A stretch of DNA of 64,000 nt from Xenopus tropicalis (taxonomy: Eukaryota; Chordata; Amphibia; Anura; Pipidae), in assembly GCF_000004195.4 (NCBI RefSeq), contig NC_030684.2, forward strand, positions 112,197,429-112,261,428, given 5' to 3'. Positions 10,561 through 21,886 of the stretch are shown here, piece after piece. The number at the start of each line of letters is the position of its first letter. Within the stretch, counting starts at the first letter, position 1. Made by a program: the position numbers and the translations under genes. Under the pieces are notes generated by a model that did not search any database, was not told where the DNA came from, and worked only from the letters and a program-made list of their open reading frames with translations.

Positions 10561-11026
10561 TTAAAGGAAAACTATACCCCCAAACAATGTAGGTCTCTGT
10601 AAATATATATTGCATAAACAAGCTCATATGTAAAACCCTACTTCATCTAAATAAACCATTTTCATAAATATATACTTGTTTTATTAGAATGTGCCACTGG
10701 TTAATCCTAAATAGAAAATTGCCATTTGGAGAATTAAGGGCCACCTCCTGGGATCATATGATTCACAGTGCATACAAACAACCCAAGGCACACATACATG
10801 CTAGGCCCCATCAGCCAATGAATGGACAGAGTTTTGTCTTTTGCTCCCACATGTGATCTCTGAGGGAGCACACAGCCAATCACTAAATGGCTCAAGGGAA
10901 AGGATGTAAAAGGGCAATATTTACTGATCTATATATTTCAGTTTGGTAAGATTCTTTAATAGGTCACTTAACATAATATAAACCTGTTGGTTAAGTATTC
11001 ATTCTGGGGGTATAGTTTTCCTTTAA
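10561..11026. mobile_element. T2-type (Kolobok) MITE
   Basis: Bounded by TTAA at both ends; the left end TTAAAGGAAAACTATACCCC is mirrored on the right by 'gggggtatagttttccTTTAA'. T2 MITEs are non-autonomous, TTAA-targeting elements with TTAAAGGRR ends and are abundant in Xenopus. Copies of the same subfamily lie at 15885-16232 (reverse) and 40286-40705 (reverse), sharing the inner 'ggatcatatgattcac' region or its complement. Confidence 0.88.
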
Positions 11027-11280
11027 CAGTTCTTGCAAGTCATTCAGGTGCAATATTCGGAGAAGAGCAGTGCTGGCCAGGTAGGAGGTTAGCAACTAGA
11101 ATGACTAGGGTGCCTAACAACATGGTACTTCCCAGTGAGTCTAGCTTGTTTCTCCTTATATCAATGTATAGTAAAAAGTTGTTTAGAATTACATTTTCTT
11201 TTCTTGGACACAATTAAATTTTTAATGTGAAAATGCCAATTAGTATGTGAGGTCTTTAGCCCAGGGAAAGTCATATACAG
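11027..11280. other. No recognised feature
   Basis: AT-rich spacer. Confidence 0.5.
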
Positions 11281-11620
11281 ATTTATGTAAAGGTGAATGA
11301 TTGTGTAAAGCAGTTTGGGAGCTGAGGCCCTTTGGGGCTGAGCCGAATGGCGCCTTATGTATTCGGAGCAACGCTGCGCACTAGAAACAGTGTTTTGCTA
11401 ATTCTCTGCTTTTTGGCAGCTCGTCCTATTTGAGGCACTGTTGAAAAAACAGAGAAGCAAATACTGCAGATTACCAACAATTATAGCTGCTGTAACTGCC
11501 TGGAGCAATCTGCTCTGTCCAAACACCAGATCAGCAGCCAACATTAAGAGTATCAACAATGGAGGTTAACTCTATCAGTGCTGCCACGCAATCCATCGAC
11601 ATGGAGGTGGTTAATTGGAT
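11281..11620. promoter_or_regulatory. Candidate conserved non-coding element
   Basis: A repeat-free, high-complexity block with several short homeodomain- or Sox-like cores ('attataaat'-poor but with 'aacaatgg', 'acaattat', 'gctaattct'). No frame or splice structure is visible. The label is a guess from texture. Confidence 0.25.
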
Positions 11621-12461
11621 CTAGAAAGGCTGCCATAATCTGAGTTTTTTTCCTACAGCACGTTAGCAGGGTCCAGTAAGCAAACCGGGACTAAATGCTG
11701 ATATTATACATGTAACCTCTTCAGTACCAGAGGGCCACAGAGGAGCAGCACTCAGCAGTGAATTAGTGGAGATGCTGGAAAGCAGACAACATTGCTGTGG
11801 TATTGTGCTGAGAGCAAGTGGATGTATTGTCTTGGGAGCATTTTGTCCTTTGCAGCAGCTTATAACGGCAGCAGCAGTATTATTCACTCCCATTTACTGC
11901 TGGCCCTGCTGCATAACACAAGAGGGGCCATATATCAAGCCAACTCTATTAATGTTCTGCAGGGAGGCAGTGATTTACTGGTGAGGAATGGTGTCAGCAT
12001 CTGATTCATGCAAGCTCTAAACAACTTTTATACACATGGAACAAATTTGAGGGCTGGCTACAAGGGGGTCTATACTGGCACGCGTACTAGGGATTAATGG
12101 CTATAACACATACATATCTGCTTTAAAGGGCCACTAGGCTTTCGGTTTTGTCATCATTACCCAATGGAAATACTTACAGATTATTTTGTTTCTGTATTGT
12201 TTCTATGACATTGTTACCAGCTCCACTTCCATTTATAGTCTTTAGTGTTCAGTCCCAGGCCCTTCCCATAGCCCCACGTTGTGTTATAGCAAGAGGGTAT
12301 TAGTTGGTATCAGTACTGACTGTATCCACTTTCCTAGAAGGATGCCCATGCTTTCCAGGGTGCTCCATGAAATGCGAGTCATACTGATTTAATAAGTTTC
12401 ATTGATTGCTATGAATCAACAGAATCAATTGTTCCATAACGATCAGTCATAAATCTGCCCC
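11621..12461. other. No recognised gene
   Basis: 11760-11900 is rich in CAGC/GCTG words but not a true tandem repeat. 'tttaaagggccact' near 12124 resembles a T2 end without a partner. Confidence 0.4.
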
Positions 12462-12851
12462 TTAAAGGGGATATAAACACCCAAATAAAATTGTGCCTAC
12501 TGAAAGGAAATGTCATTCCAAGCAACTTTCCAACAGACATTTATTAAAAATGTTCAATGGATTCAAAGCTATTTGTAAAGGTAATTTCTATTGTCTGTCC
12601 CTTTCTGAAACAATGTATCATAAATCACCCTTGTGTGCTTCGTTACTGGTCTATTAATCACGGGGCGACTACATTGTATCAAAAATCAGAAAGGGCAATG
12701 GACCGGACACATACTGCTTTCAATAGCAGATAATTACAAATAATTTTAAAGCCAGTGCCGATTTGTAATTAATGTATATTGGAAAGCTGCATGGAATGAC
12801 ATTTCCTTTCAATTTGTAAAAATGTCATTTTGGGGGTTGCATCCCCATTAA
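12462..12851. mobile_element. T2-type MITE
   Basis: Left end TTAAAGGGGATATAAACACC and right end 'gggttgcatccccaTTAA', each at a TTAA. An inner pair around 12590-12700 ('tctgtccctttctga' and 'tcagaaagggcaatgga') is also inverted, giving a fold-back structure. 390 bp, non-coding. Confidence 0.82.
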
Positions 12852-13581
12852 TCAAGTGCTGCTAGTATCCCTTTAAAGGTTGTTAAAAGACGCAGCTCCT
12901 GTTAATAACAAAGGACTTAATAAACACGGACTATGAGACCTGCAGTGCAGAGAGCGGGGCTGAAATCAATGCAGTTGTGAGTTTCTCACATACATTGCTT
13001 AATACAAGTGTTATGGGTTCCCCTAGATCATCAGCATAGGGAATAGAACACTTCATTTTGTAATATCACATATAGCATTGATACAGTGCCTTTGTCTCAT
13101 GTTAGACTTATTTCGCATCTTCCCTCTGTGCTATCGGTCCCTGCTCCCTAGCCCCCACTGGCTACATCAGGTTTGATGGCTAATCAATGGGCTTACTTAC
13201 AGGTGGAAGGCTTGCTGGGTGAATGCACTTGATTTGCTTATGAATAGAATGCTGAGTGGTTTCCTCAGAAACCCATTGTGGCCTGAGAACAGGATGGGCA
13301 TGTTGCAGCAAAACCATTGACTAGACAGACAAATGTGTTCCCGGCTCTGACAGAAATTGACACAAAAATGTAATATTTCGGGGGGCAGATTCAATGTCAA
13401 GAAAATGAATATGTATCAAAATGTATATAATACAGATTTTTTTCTCAAAAGAGACACTAATTAGTTTATATGTGTGCGCTTCAGGAACTTGGTCATCTTT
13501 ATATCTGCATTCTAAAAAAGAGAAGTCTGATTATGGTGGCTCATTTACCCACACTGACCTTCTGATTCTTGGGATTCAAGA
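12852..13581. other. No recognised feature
   Basis: 12880-12990 is higher-complexity and might be conserved; otherwise nothing is seen. Confidence 0.4.
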
Positions 13582-13643
13582 AGAAGAAGGTTACTTGCAT
13601 ACTATAAGACCAATGACTTATAGTATGCAAGTAGCCTTCTTCT
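13582..13643. ncRNA. Near-perfect 27-bp hairpin, possible small-RNA precursor or fold-back
   Basis: Arm 13582-13608 pairs with arm 13617-13643 at 26 of 27 positions (one G-T or mismatch inside 'aaggtta'/'tagcctt') around the 8-nt loop ACCAATGA. The stem size suits a Dicer substrate, but the near-perfect pairing and short loop also fit a recent inverted duplication. No promoter or expression evidence can be seen. Confidence 0.4.
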
Positions 13644-13739
13644 AATATGGATGAAAAGACTTTGAATGTATGTGGGAGGTGGTGTTGTTTTTAATTTATT
13701 CCCCTTTTATTTATCCATACAATGGTGGCACTACCCCTC

Positions 13740-13840
13740 ACCTGGACTCACACTCTGTACATTCTGGCAAATGCCAGAGGGGCTGCTGTAAGATGCCACA
13801 GTTTGGGTCTCAGTAAAATCCAGTCTTAATCCAGACCTGC
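13740..13840 (-). mobile_element. hAT MITE fragment
   Basis: 'attctggcaaatgccagagg' followed by 'gctgctgtaagatgcca' is the reverse complement of the right half of the hAT MITE at 49370-49497 and of part of 47388-47533. The ends 'cctggactc' and 'aatccagacctg' match that family. Confidence 0.55.
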
Positions 13841-13919
13841 AGTACCCTCTTTTTCATGCCAATAGCACTAGCTTTGTGTCCTTACATAATGGTGCCATCT
13901 TTAAATCTATATTCTAGAC

Positions 13920-14433
13920 CAGGAATCCCCAACCATGTTTTAACCTGTAAGCAACATTTAATTACAAAAACAGTTGGGGAGGAATGCCATCATGAAAAAA
14001 GTTTCTAAAAAGTGCCCAATAAAGCCAGTGATAGGCTATTTGGTAGCCCTGTGTGAACTGGCAGACTACAGGAGGCTCTACAGTACACATGGGGGCCTAT
14101 TTATTATGCTGTGTAAGGAACAGCAACAAAATTCACCACGCATTGGCAGACTTTGCCACATTAAAAAAATTTAAAAAAAAATTCACATGTTTCTTCCGCC
14201 AGAATTTACGTAAGAAAATGGCTTAAAATCTGGCTTTTGGACAGCAAAATTCACTGTTTATTTTACACAGTTTTGACACCATTTTTTACAGCGAATTTCG
14301 TTTTACACAGCATAATTAATAAGCCCCAAAACTTGACTTCAAGTCAGAAATTCAAAAATAAGCACCTACTTTTAGGCCATTGAGAACACATCAACGAGGT
14401 TGGGGAGCAACATGTTGGGGTTGGGGACCAGTG
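13920..14433. mobile_element. hAT-type MITE carrying a nested MITE
   Basis: The left end 'CAGGAATCCCCAACC' and right end 'GGTTGGGGACCAGTG' are inverted, with CAG...CTG-like termini as in hAT elements. 'gggagcaac' motifs near both sides support one element. It is interrupted by the MITE at 14091-14327. No clear 8-bp duplication survives. Confidence 0.6.
14091..14327. mobile_element. Nested MITE
   Basis: 'GGGGGCCTATTTATTATGCT' at the left is the inverted partner of 'cataattaataagcccc' at the right. The inside is AT-rich with repeated 'attcac' and 'ttttacac' words. It lies within the hAT element at 13920-14433 and so inserted later. Confidence 0.65.
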
Positions 14434-14682
14434 GCTTACAAAACTATCCTAGACACTATGCTTCCATTGATGAAACTTCTCTTCTTTTAACATGTAGCAA
14501 GCTATCCCGAGTGGGACCCCCATATCAAGGGAGAACTCAAAAAGCAGATGACTCTGCAATCAGTTCCAATCTCCTTCTCTAGCGTAGGGCCCAGCACAGC
14601 AATCCCTAAGGACGGCTTTGTCCATACATAGAGCCAATAAGGAGCTTACTAATAAAGGAACTGAAAATGTAAATTATCTGCA
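14434..14682. other. No recognised feature
   Basis: Short spacer with no frame, repeat or motif that I can support. Confidence 0.45.
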
Positions 14683-14683
14683 C

Positions 14684-14718
<35 letters not shown>
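14683..14718. repeat. (TCTA)n microsatellite
   Basis: Nine uninterrupted TCTA units. It is the complement class of the GATA run at 36113-36172. Confidence 0.92.
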
Positions 14719-14869
14719 CCACTTTAATTAAATAATATGCCATGTCAGTTCACGTGACATATATAGGAAGTCTGGAGTATACGTAGTTGAGTGTAAATTT
14801 GGTGCAAAGCGAGGCATAAACAGTACTTAGTGCCATTAACATTTAATGCAGAATGCATTAAAAATGCAG

Positions 14870-15027
14870 AACAAACATCAATGTTGTTATTAGAATTTCG
14901 CTTCACCGGGAAAAAAAAGTGTTTTTTTTGTGCTGGAAACATGCAGAAAATTCACCATTGCCTACCAATTTCCACGGTTTCACAATTTTTTACGCGGAAA
15001 CGGGCCAGTTTCGCTCATCGCTATTTA
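14870..15027. mobile_element. Right half of a MULE-like MITE
   Basis: 'gaaacgggccagtttcgctc' followed by 'atcgctatt' matches the right ends of the copies at 46547-47025 and 61598-61905 ('gaaacgggacagattcgctc' followed by 'atcactat'). The left end is not found. Confidence 0.55.
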
Positions 15028-15884
15028 CAGAATGACGCACACAGTCAAATCCCCCTGCCTGAAGCAGCTTTCCAATCATTTGAATAGGAAACCTCAATGA
15101 AGAGATTTTCAAGAAACCCTAATATTTTCCATTTCTAAACGAAGACCTCTGGACACTACCAACGTCCGTCATAGGGCTCACCTTTCTTCCAAATGAGTGT
15201 AAGTGGAGCAGGTGGGTAAAGGAGTTTTACCACTGCCAAAATGCCATTTGTGCCATCAAGTTCATTATTCTGCCATTGTATAGTCAAACAGCCAAGAGCA
15301 TCAAATTGGATGCAGACTGTACCGCTCTATACAATGAGAATCTGCATTTCACCGTTAGTTCTAGGGTTAATGGTAAATGGGATCAAAATATATTGCTAGT
15401 TTATTTTTAGTATCCCTCCCAATCTCTGCCTCATAAACATTTCTCTTTTAAACCTTAGCTTGCTGCCTGTTTGTGTGCAGGGGAGAGAATGGAAGGGCTA
15501 ATCCAGCCGGAGACAAAGGCAGTCTCCCGTCACACAAATCCACAGCTGTTCTTCCCTAAAGCCTAGCACTTAGAACTTTAACAAAGGGGGGCATTCCTAT
15601 AGGCTGACACAGTTGTCATAGAGACAATGAGCACTTTTTCCATCAACTTTAAAAATGGAAATTTAAACTCCGGCTCCCCAGCTAAAAATACTTATGTAAA
15701 TTAAATATAAATAAATATGAATGAACTTTAATTGCTGTCTTGTGTGACATAGTAGGGTACAGGTACAGGTATGGGTAGGGCACATCATTATATAGCATTC
15801 TTTTCTATGTGTTTCAGTGGTTTATAGGCTGTATTTTATTTTTCCTCCTCTTCAGGGGCAATATTCATCAAATATGTTTAAAAA
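15028..15884. other. Non-coding; candidate conserved block at 15440-15720
   Basis: 15440-15720 is repeat-free and of mixed composition ('ccagccggagacaaaggc', 'cccgtcacacaaatccac'). The rest shows nothing that I can name. Confidence 0.3.
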
Positions 15885-16232
15885 CTGAAAATATATATCA
15901 GTAAATATTCTCTTTTACATGTTTTAACCTTGAGCAACCATTTCTTATTGGTCTTTGGGCTCCCTCAGAGAACTTGGCTAATGTGGCCTAACATGTATGT
16001 GTGTCTTTGGCTTGTTTATGTGCACCGTGAATCATATGATCCTGGGGGGACGGCCCTTTGTACTTAAAATGGCAACTTTCTATTTAAGATTATCTAATGG
16101 TACATACTACTATAAATGAATATGTTTATAAAAAATGGTTTATTTGTATGAAGCAGGGTTTCACAAATGAGCTGTTTTATGCAATATGTATAACTGAGAC
16201 CTACACTGTCCAGGGGTATATTATTCCTTTAA
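15885..16232 (-). mobile_element. T2-type MITE, worn left end
   Basis: The inside is the reverse complement of the T2 copy at 10561-11026 ('gtgaatcatatgatcc', 'acatgtatgtgtg'), and the right end 'tatattattccTTTAA' carries the TTAA. The left end is no longer recognisable. Confidence 0.7.
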
Positions 16233-16359
16233 AAGCTGGGTCTAACCTGGGCTTAAACATGGGGAATGAATTCATTAATTACATGACCTAAAATCTCATT
16301 TAAACTGCCTGGGTTTGGTTCAGCCAAGCACTGGGCAAAAAAGGCTCAGAATCCCAAAC

Positions 16360-16537
16360 CAGGGCCAGAACTAGGGGTAGGCAGAAGAGGCAGCTGCCTA
16401 GAGCGCAACGATTGGGGGGCACCAGGCAAGAGCCTCTCCTGTCTACCCCTAGTCCGTGCTACCGGGGGGGGGGGGAGTGCCGAACACCAAAGGTGGCCGA
16501 CCGGGTTGCCTAGGGTGCTCGGCTTGGCCCGCCCCTG
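16360..16537. mobile_element. hAT MITE with perfect 8-bp target duplication
   Basis: Starts CAGGGCCAGAACTAGGGG, ends GGCCCGCCCCTG, and is flanked by TCCCAAAC at 16352-16359 and 16538-16545. It is GC-rich compared with its surroundings and holds a 13-G run near 16456-16468. The intact duplication suggests recent insertion. Confidence 0.88.
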
Positions 16538-16590
16538 TCCCAAACTGATTACAGGTGCATCCCTGAAACATACCTCTCCCCTAATAAATA

Positions 16591-16892
16591 TTAAAGGAAT
16601 ACTGTCATGGGAAAATATGTTTTTTTCTAAATGCATCAGTTAATAGAGCTTCTCCAGCAGAATCCTGCATTTGAATCCATTTTTCAAAAACACAAACAGA
16701 TTTTTTATATTTGATTTTTAAATTTCGCATGGGGCTAGCCATATTCTTCATTTCCCAGGGGGCATCAGCATGTGACTTGTGTTCTGATAAACTTCAGTCA
16801 CACTTTACTGCTGAACTGCAAGTTGGAGTAATATCACAGTGTAATTTAGGAATAAAACGTATACCATAAAAATCATGACAGAATTCATTTAA
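16591..16892. mobile_element. T2-type MITE
   Basis: Left end TTAAAGGAATACTGTCATG, right end 'catgacagaattcatTTAA', both at TTAA. The inside ('ctccagcagaatcctgca', 'catggggctagccata') belongs to a very common Xenopus subfamily. Confidence 0.85.
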
Positions 16893-17484
16893 TTTCCAAA
16901 AAGGTTACACTATGTTCCCACCCTAGGCTAACTTGGCTTCTCTGTGCAATACACCCATGCCAGGGAGACAATTGGCAATACAGGTGCATAAGCATGGAGG
17001 TAAAGATTCAAGAAAACAAGATGTAGAAGAACCGGCAGCACAGAAAAAAGTGGCATCTTTTCTGCAAATGAAGTATCATTGACAGGTATCTACAAGGCCC
17101 ACAAGAGAACATATTTTTTCTTATAAGACAAGGAATATTTTATTTTCAATGTAAAGTTTAAATTAGGCTACAGAAACACAGCTAGAAACGAAACCGATCT
17201 GACTATATTATGCATGGATTGCATTCATAGAAAGAACAAGAAACTGCATAACGTGTTGGGATAAATAATAATGTTGGAGAACAGCATGGGCACAGTGATT
17301 AGAGTTAAGACTTCTCAATTCATATGAAAGGAGAACCAGAGCCTCTCTGGCAGCTAGAATTCAGCAAGTCTGACAGCTTTGCCCCATATGCCATAGCAGG
17401 GAAGGAAAGTCAAGGGGTCCCTTATAGCTGAGCCCTTCCGGTTTGTAACAGCACTTTGAAGACAAAGACAAAGCCTTGGAGTGC
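16893..17484. other. No recognised feature
   Basis: Spacer between two T2 MITEs. Nothing supportable. Confidence 0.45.
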
Positions 17485-18049
17485 TTAAAGGGAACTAAAG
17501 CATAACTAAGTAGGCTAGAAATACTGCACATTATGGTTTCTGTACCAGCCCAAGGCAACCTCAGCCCTTTAGCAGGGAAGATCTGTGCCCCAAAGATGCC
17601 CCCATCTTCCTTTCTGCTGATTCCCTACACATGCTCTGTGCTGCTGTCACTTACTGAGCTTAGGGACCGACACACAATATACTGTATATACAGAATATCA
17701 ATGTCACAATATAAGGCTGATTAGTAAATAATTCAGATTATTAGTACATGTCAATTATGAAACTGATGGAATTAGCATCAAAATATTATAATCAGCCCTG
17801 TAGCATCAGGTTATATTACAGGCCAGCTTTATTTTCTGCTTGATAATTTGTGATGACCCCTACACTTTGCTTCCCAACAGCTGCACAGAGTGCAATGAGC
17901 ATGTGTGTGTCACTGACACACTAACCCAATACAAAATGGGGAGCTCCATAAAGACCTGAATCATTACTGCTATATAGATGCTGAACCTTTTGGCTGGTGC
18001 AATAAGCATTTCTAGCCATATTCATTTTTAGGGTTTAGTTCTCCTTTAA
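17485..18049. mobile_element. T2-type MITE
   Basis: Left end TTAAAGGGAACTAAAGC and right end 'gggtttagttctccTTTAA', each at TTAA. 565 bp with no transposase frame. Confidence 0.82.
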
Positions 18050-19117
18050 AAAGGATTTTTTTCTCTTACTTCATCAGGAAAGTGTGATGTTCTCACTTCT
18101 GTAATGTAAAAGTCTGTCCCCTGACCAGCTCATGGAACTTCATAAAGGTAAGAGGAGGGTCCAGGTGGTTAGGGCTTCTTTGACAATTGTGAACATGCTA
18201 AATTGCACAAGCAAAGTTACCAATAGCAACCAATCAGCCATTAGCTTAAAGGCAAAAGATTTTGTAACTTCTTTTTGGCTAAAATAGACAAATTCCAGCT
18301 ATGGGTAAATCATGGGGTACATTGAACTCCTCTTCAGCAGGATGGGCCTTCGCTATGGGGAAGTTATGTGTAACTACACCTCCCACTACAATGTGTAAGT
18401 GTAAAATGCAGTAAATAAGCAAATGGACGCCAGAAGCTCTTGATGAACTAATTAACAACTGGTTTAATTATGCAGACAAAGATGTTATAGCAGGGTTCAG
18501 CAATTATACTCACAGCACATGAGGTGATAAAGCAAGGCAGACTCAATAGATGGTTCAATAGATATGGAACAGTTCTGCACCACTGAGGAAAGTATTGGGA
18601 AATAGTCTTTTGTCCTTAGGGTGTTCACCTTATTGGACCAGGTCCCAAACAGCCGACGGTGGTTCAGGGATAAGCACTAGCCTGATACCTGTGTCTTAAC
18701 CATGGTCCCTACAATAAGGCTGCAGAGCCTGTAAAGGAGACTAATCCTCTTACTTCCTAGTTGGAGCCATAAACTGCCCTTACTAAATAAGTCTGACTGT
18801 CTCACATTTCTAAACGTGCTATAACAGGTGATGTTCTGCGATTGCTATTCCCTCGTTCATGGGGTCCCTGCTCTCCGACTTCTCTAAGGTTATTTGTCCC
18901 CTTAGGGCCTAACCTTCTGGGCCATGTGGATCCCAGGCATACTGGAGACATCCACTCTGGTCAGATGCTGCAGGCCAAGAAGGAAGAACCACCCCATCCC
19001 AAACACTATATTAAAGTGTGGTAGGGTGTGGGCCAATAATACGGTATATGTGAAAACCAAATAGTTACATCAATCGTTGCCCTGTGACAAGGAGATAAGT
19101 AAAGGTAGGGTTTAAAG
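18050..19117. other. No recognised gene
   Basis: 18210-18310 contains 'accaatagcaaccaatcagc', shared with the AATAAAAGGCAC MITE family, and may be a worn copy. The remainder looks single-copy. Confidence 0.4.
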
Positions 19118-19288
19118 CAGTGATTCTCAACTTTCCTAATGCCGCGACCCTTTAATTCAGTTCCCCATGTATTGGTGACCCCCAACCATAAAATTATTCC
19201 TAAGACCATTGGAAATATGTGTTTTCCAATGGTCTTTGGCGACCTTTTTGGAAGGGTCGTTCGACCACCAAAGGGTTGAGAACCGCTG
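19118..19288. mobile_element. SPIN-family hAT MITE with perfect 8-bp target duplication
   Basis: The left end CAGTGATTCTCAACTTTCC and right end GGGTTGAGAACCGCTG are inverted repeats. The inner 'aatgccgcgaccctttaat', 'gtgacccccaaccataaaa' and 'aagggtcgttcgaccacca' are hallmarks of SPIN (SPace INvaders) elements. The flanks are GTTTAAAG on both sides (19110-19117 and 19289-19296). SPIN is a hAT family reported to have spread horizontally among tetrapods, X. tropicalis included. At 171 bp this is a non-autonomous derivative. Naming is from memory of the consensus. Confidence 0.85.
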
Positions 19289-19385
19289 GTTTAAAGCCAT
19301 AGGGGCACATTAAACCTATGGGTCCCTACAATTTAATTGGTTGCTATGGTTAAGTGCACTATTGCAGTTTAGCACCTATCCCCCA

Positions 19386-19547
19386 TATGTAATAAAAGGC
19401 ACTTGCCCAGTAGAAGTAACCCATAGCAACCAAAAAGATGTTTGCTTTCAAACAGGTGACGAGTATTTTAATTTTTAATTATACCTGCTGATTGGTTGCT
19501 ATGGGTTACTGCTCCCGGGCAAATGTAGTGCCTTTTATTAAATAACT
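19386..19547. mobile_element. Palindromic MITE (AATAAAAGGCAC ends)
   Basis: 'atatgtaataaaaggcac' at the left mirrors 'gtgccttttattaaataac' at the right. Inner arms 'taacccatagcaaccaa' and 'ttggttgctatgggtta' are also inverted. Sister copies: 22582-22739, 61946-62088 and a worn one at 63671-63780. Confidence 0.75.
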
Positions 19548-20189
19548 ATATGTTCATAACTCAGCCCTAGTAACGCTACTATTTGTAAAGGGTAAGCAGA
19601 CCTTTAGTTTGATATCCTTTGATATGCTCAGCCTGCTGCTGCATACTGATTACTGGTATAGCGGGGGCCACTGAGGGTTCCCAGCAAGAAAGAAATATGT
19701 ATTTTATATTCATCTAGATTACAGTTTCAGCAATGTAATTTGGAGCTAGTGAGGCGTTTAGTACTTATTTCACAAATCTCTGGGTTTATCTGTATAAAAT
19801 GCCATATCTTGTGCTGCCTTATCTCATAAATTCTTTCAAAATAAAATAAAAACCATAAAACTCTGAAGTGGTAAATTTGGAAATCTCTTTATTGCTTCAA
19901 TCATCAAACCCGGTCAAAAAAAACATTTTTACTTTTTCTTTTATCTGGGTCCCTTTGTTCTCCAATCTATTTCATCAGGTGCTGCCGCTGCACGCAGGGA
20001 AATATTGATGTATGGGGGGAAAAGCAAAACAAGGGCTTTAACCTGTTTGTTTCCAGAGGATTTGCTCCCCACGGCCATTCAACAACAGGAATATGAACAG
20101 TCACCAGAAAATAATACAAATATGTGTCTTTGTGTGATGATATGCACCTTATTTAGGTACAGCTATTCTCATGGTATTTTATAGCTACA
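19548..20189. other. Non-coding; possible conserved block at 19890-20110
   Basis: 19890-20110 is repeat-free with mixed composition. No gene structure is seen. Confidence 0.3.
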
Positions 20190-20500
20190 CAGTTGAAGGA
20201 AAAATATACCCCCTTTGAAATTCCAGATATAAATATAAATTTGTTATTTTTACACAGATACACCTGATTCCACAGAAGTCATAATAATCAATCTCTGACA
20301 AACAATTTCACAACCCCCCTTAGGTTTGCAGTGCAATGGAACCCCTTCCTCGTCTTATTTCATCATGAAGTGATGGATTTTGGGATGTTATACCTCACCT
20401 ACTACAGAAAGGAACCAGAATCCATCACTTCACAGTGAAACAAGGTTGCAATAAACTAAGAGCCCAAGTGGGGTGGGGTGGCAAATGGTTCCTACTATTA
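20190..20500. mobile_element. Worn T2-like MITE with inner hairpin
   Basis: Shares 'aatttgttatttttacacag' and the 'gaagtgatggatt..aatccatcacttc' inverted pair (about 20368-20437) with the element at 60103-60480. The ends are eroded. Confidence 0.55.
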
Positions 20501-20542
20501 TCATGGTTTAAATCTGTGGAATCATCAGACATGGGCATAGTC

Positions 20543-21351
20543 TTAAAGGAGAAGGAAAGGTAAAAACTAAGTAAGCTTTCTCAGAAAGGTCTATGTAAAT
20601 ACAGCCATAAGCACTCACAGAAGTCCTCCATCAAAAGAAACACAGGATTTCTTGTCCCCTTTTTAAGGAACATCTTCTTCGTTATCAGACTTCCTCTCTT
20701 TTAGGGCTTCTTCAGGTTTGGGGCTTGAGTCTGCTCAGTTCTTTCCTCTCTCCCTCTCCCCTCCCTTCTACTACTCCCCCCTCCCATAAGAATGCATAAG
20801 AACTCACTTACCCGACCCTTAAGGTGGCCACACACATGGCGATTTTCGATCTTTTGTGCGACCATCGGCCACTAACGTTCAGGGCTGAAACGGCAGATAT
20901 GGAGGTACAAACAATAGGATTTCTACCTCCTTCTGCCGATTCAGCGCTGATGGCAGATTTTGCTCAGACGCCTTCTATGGCGCCCGATCAAAATCTTTTA
21001 ACCTGGCCGTTCGGCGAGTCGACCAATATTAGCAGCCTCCTGCGATATCGGTCACCTCGCCGACTTGCCATACACGCACCGAATATCGTACGAAACGAGG
21101 TTTCGTACGATATTATCGGTGCCTGTATGGCCAGCTTTAGGAATGTGTGATCTGAGCTTCCAACAGCTATAACTGCAGCAGAAAGCTACCAAGACCAAGC
21201 TAAAATGGCAGCTGCTATCAGAGAAAGCTTCTAGGGCCCTTTACTCAGGTATGGTAATGCTTTCTGCAGAATGAATATATTGTTCTAGGTGGCACTAATG
21301 TGGCGAATCTATTGGCAGTAAAATGCCAAAATGACTTTCCTTCTCCTTTAA
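20543..21351. mobile_element. T2-type MITE interrupted by a Harbinger-like MITE
   Basis: Left end TTAAAGGAGAAGGAAAGG and right end 'gactttccttctccTTTAA' at TTAA sites give an outer T2 element whose own sequence is about 490 bp. The element at 20822-21136 is nested in it. Confidence 0.88.
20822..21136. mobile_element. Nested PIF/Harbinger-like MITE, TTA target duplication
   Basis: AGGTGGCCACACACATGG at the left and CTGTATGGCCAGCT at the right, with TTA at 20819-20821 and 21137-21139. The right end is a large hairpin: 21066-21097 pairs with 21099-21136, with the core AATATCGTACGAAAC (21082-21096) perfectly inverted at 21100-21114. Three-base TWA duplications and G/C-rich ends fit PIF/Harbinger. 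The sister copy at 36267-36538 has TAA duplications. Confidence 0.85.
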
Positions 21352-21886
21352 CATAGAATGTTCATAACTTTCTGGTTTTAAAAGGGTAAGGCAGGAGTTT
21401 ATTTTAGAAGCATGTGTGATAGCTTCCTTTAAAGCCACATGTTTTTTTTTATAGTAGGGAAGATAGACATTTGCCAGAAAGGGTTTTAGAAGACATGTAT
21501 TGTGAAGCAGCTTTTAGTTGTCACTGTATATTCATAAACTGTAATTAGGGAGAAGGCTGGTACTTGTAGCTGGTTGAGGGTTGGCTGGCTGGATACCCAT
21601 GATCAAGGATCAAGCCTGTGATTGAGATACTTTTTCCAAGAAATGCTACCATGCCGGTAGGTACCTGCCTATGAAAATTATGACCTGTAGGACTATAATA
21701 TGGGGGTAACCTTGACATTTTATTGAGGTTTGGCAGTTTTATAATCATATGCAATGATGAGCAATTTGTAGCCATTACAGAACGCTAATATGGGAGAGAA
21801 GCTATGCTGCTATGTTACAGCTATTTATGAGTGGTAGAAGCTGCAAGGGCTGCTGGGAGAGATTCAGTATTATTTAAGAGACACTG
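21352..21886. other. No recognised feature
   Basis: Single-copy-looking sequence. Confidence 0.45.

Noticed and set aside
16455..16468. Long G run as a possible G-quadruplex
   Set aside because: A single homopolymer without spaced G tracts; the similar C or G runs near 27793, 59374, 61171 and 61394 are ordinary slippage tracts.
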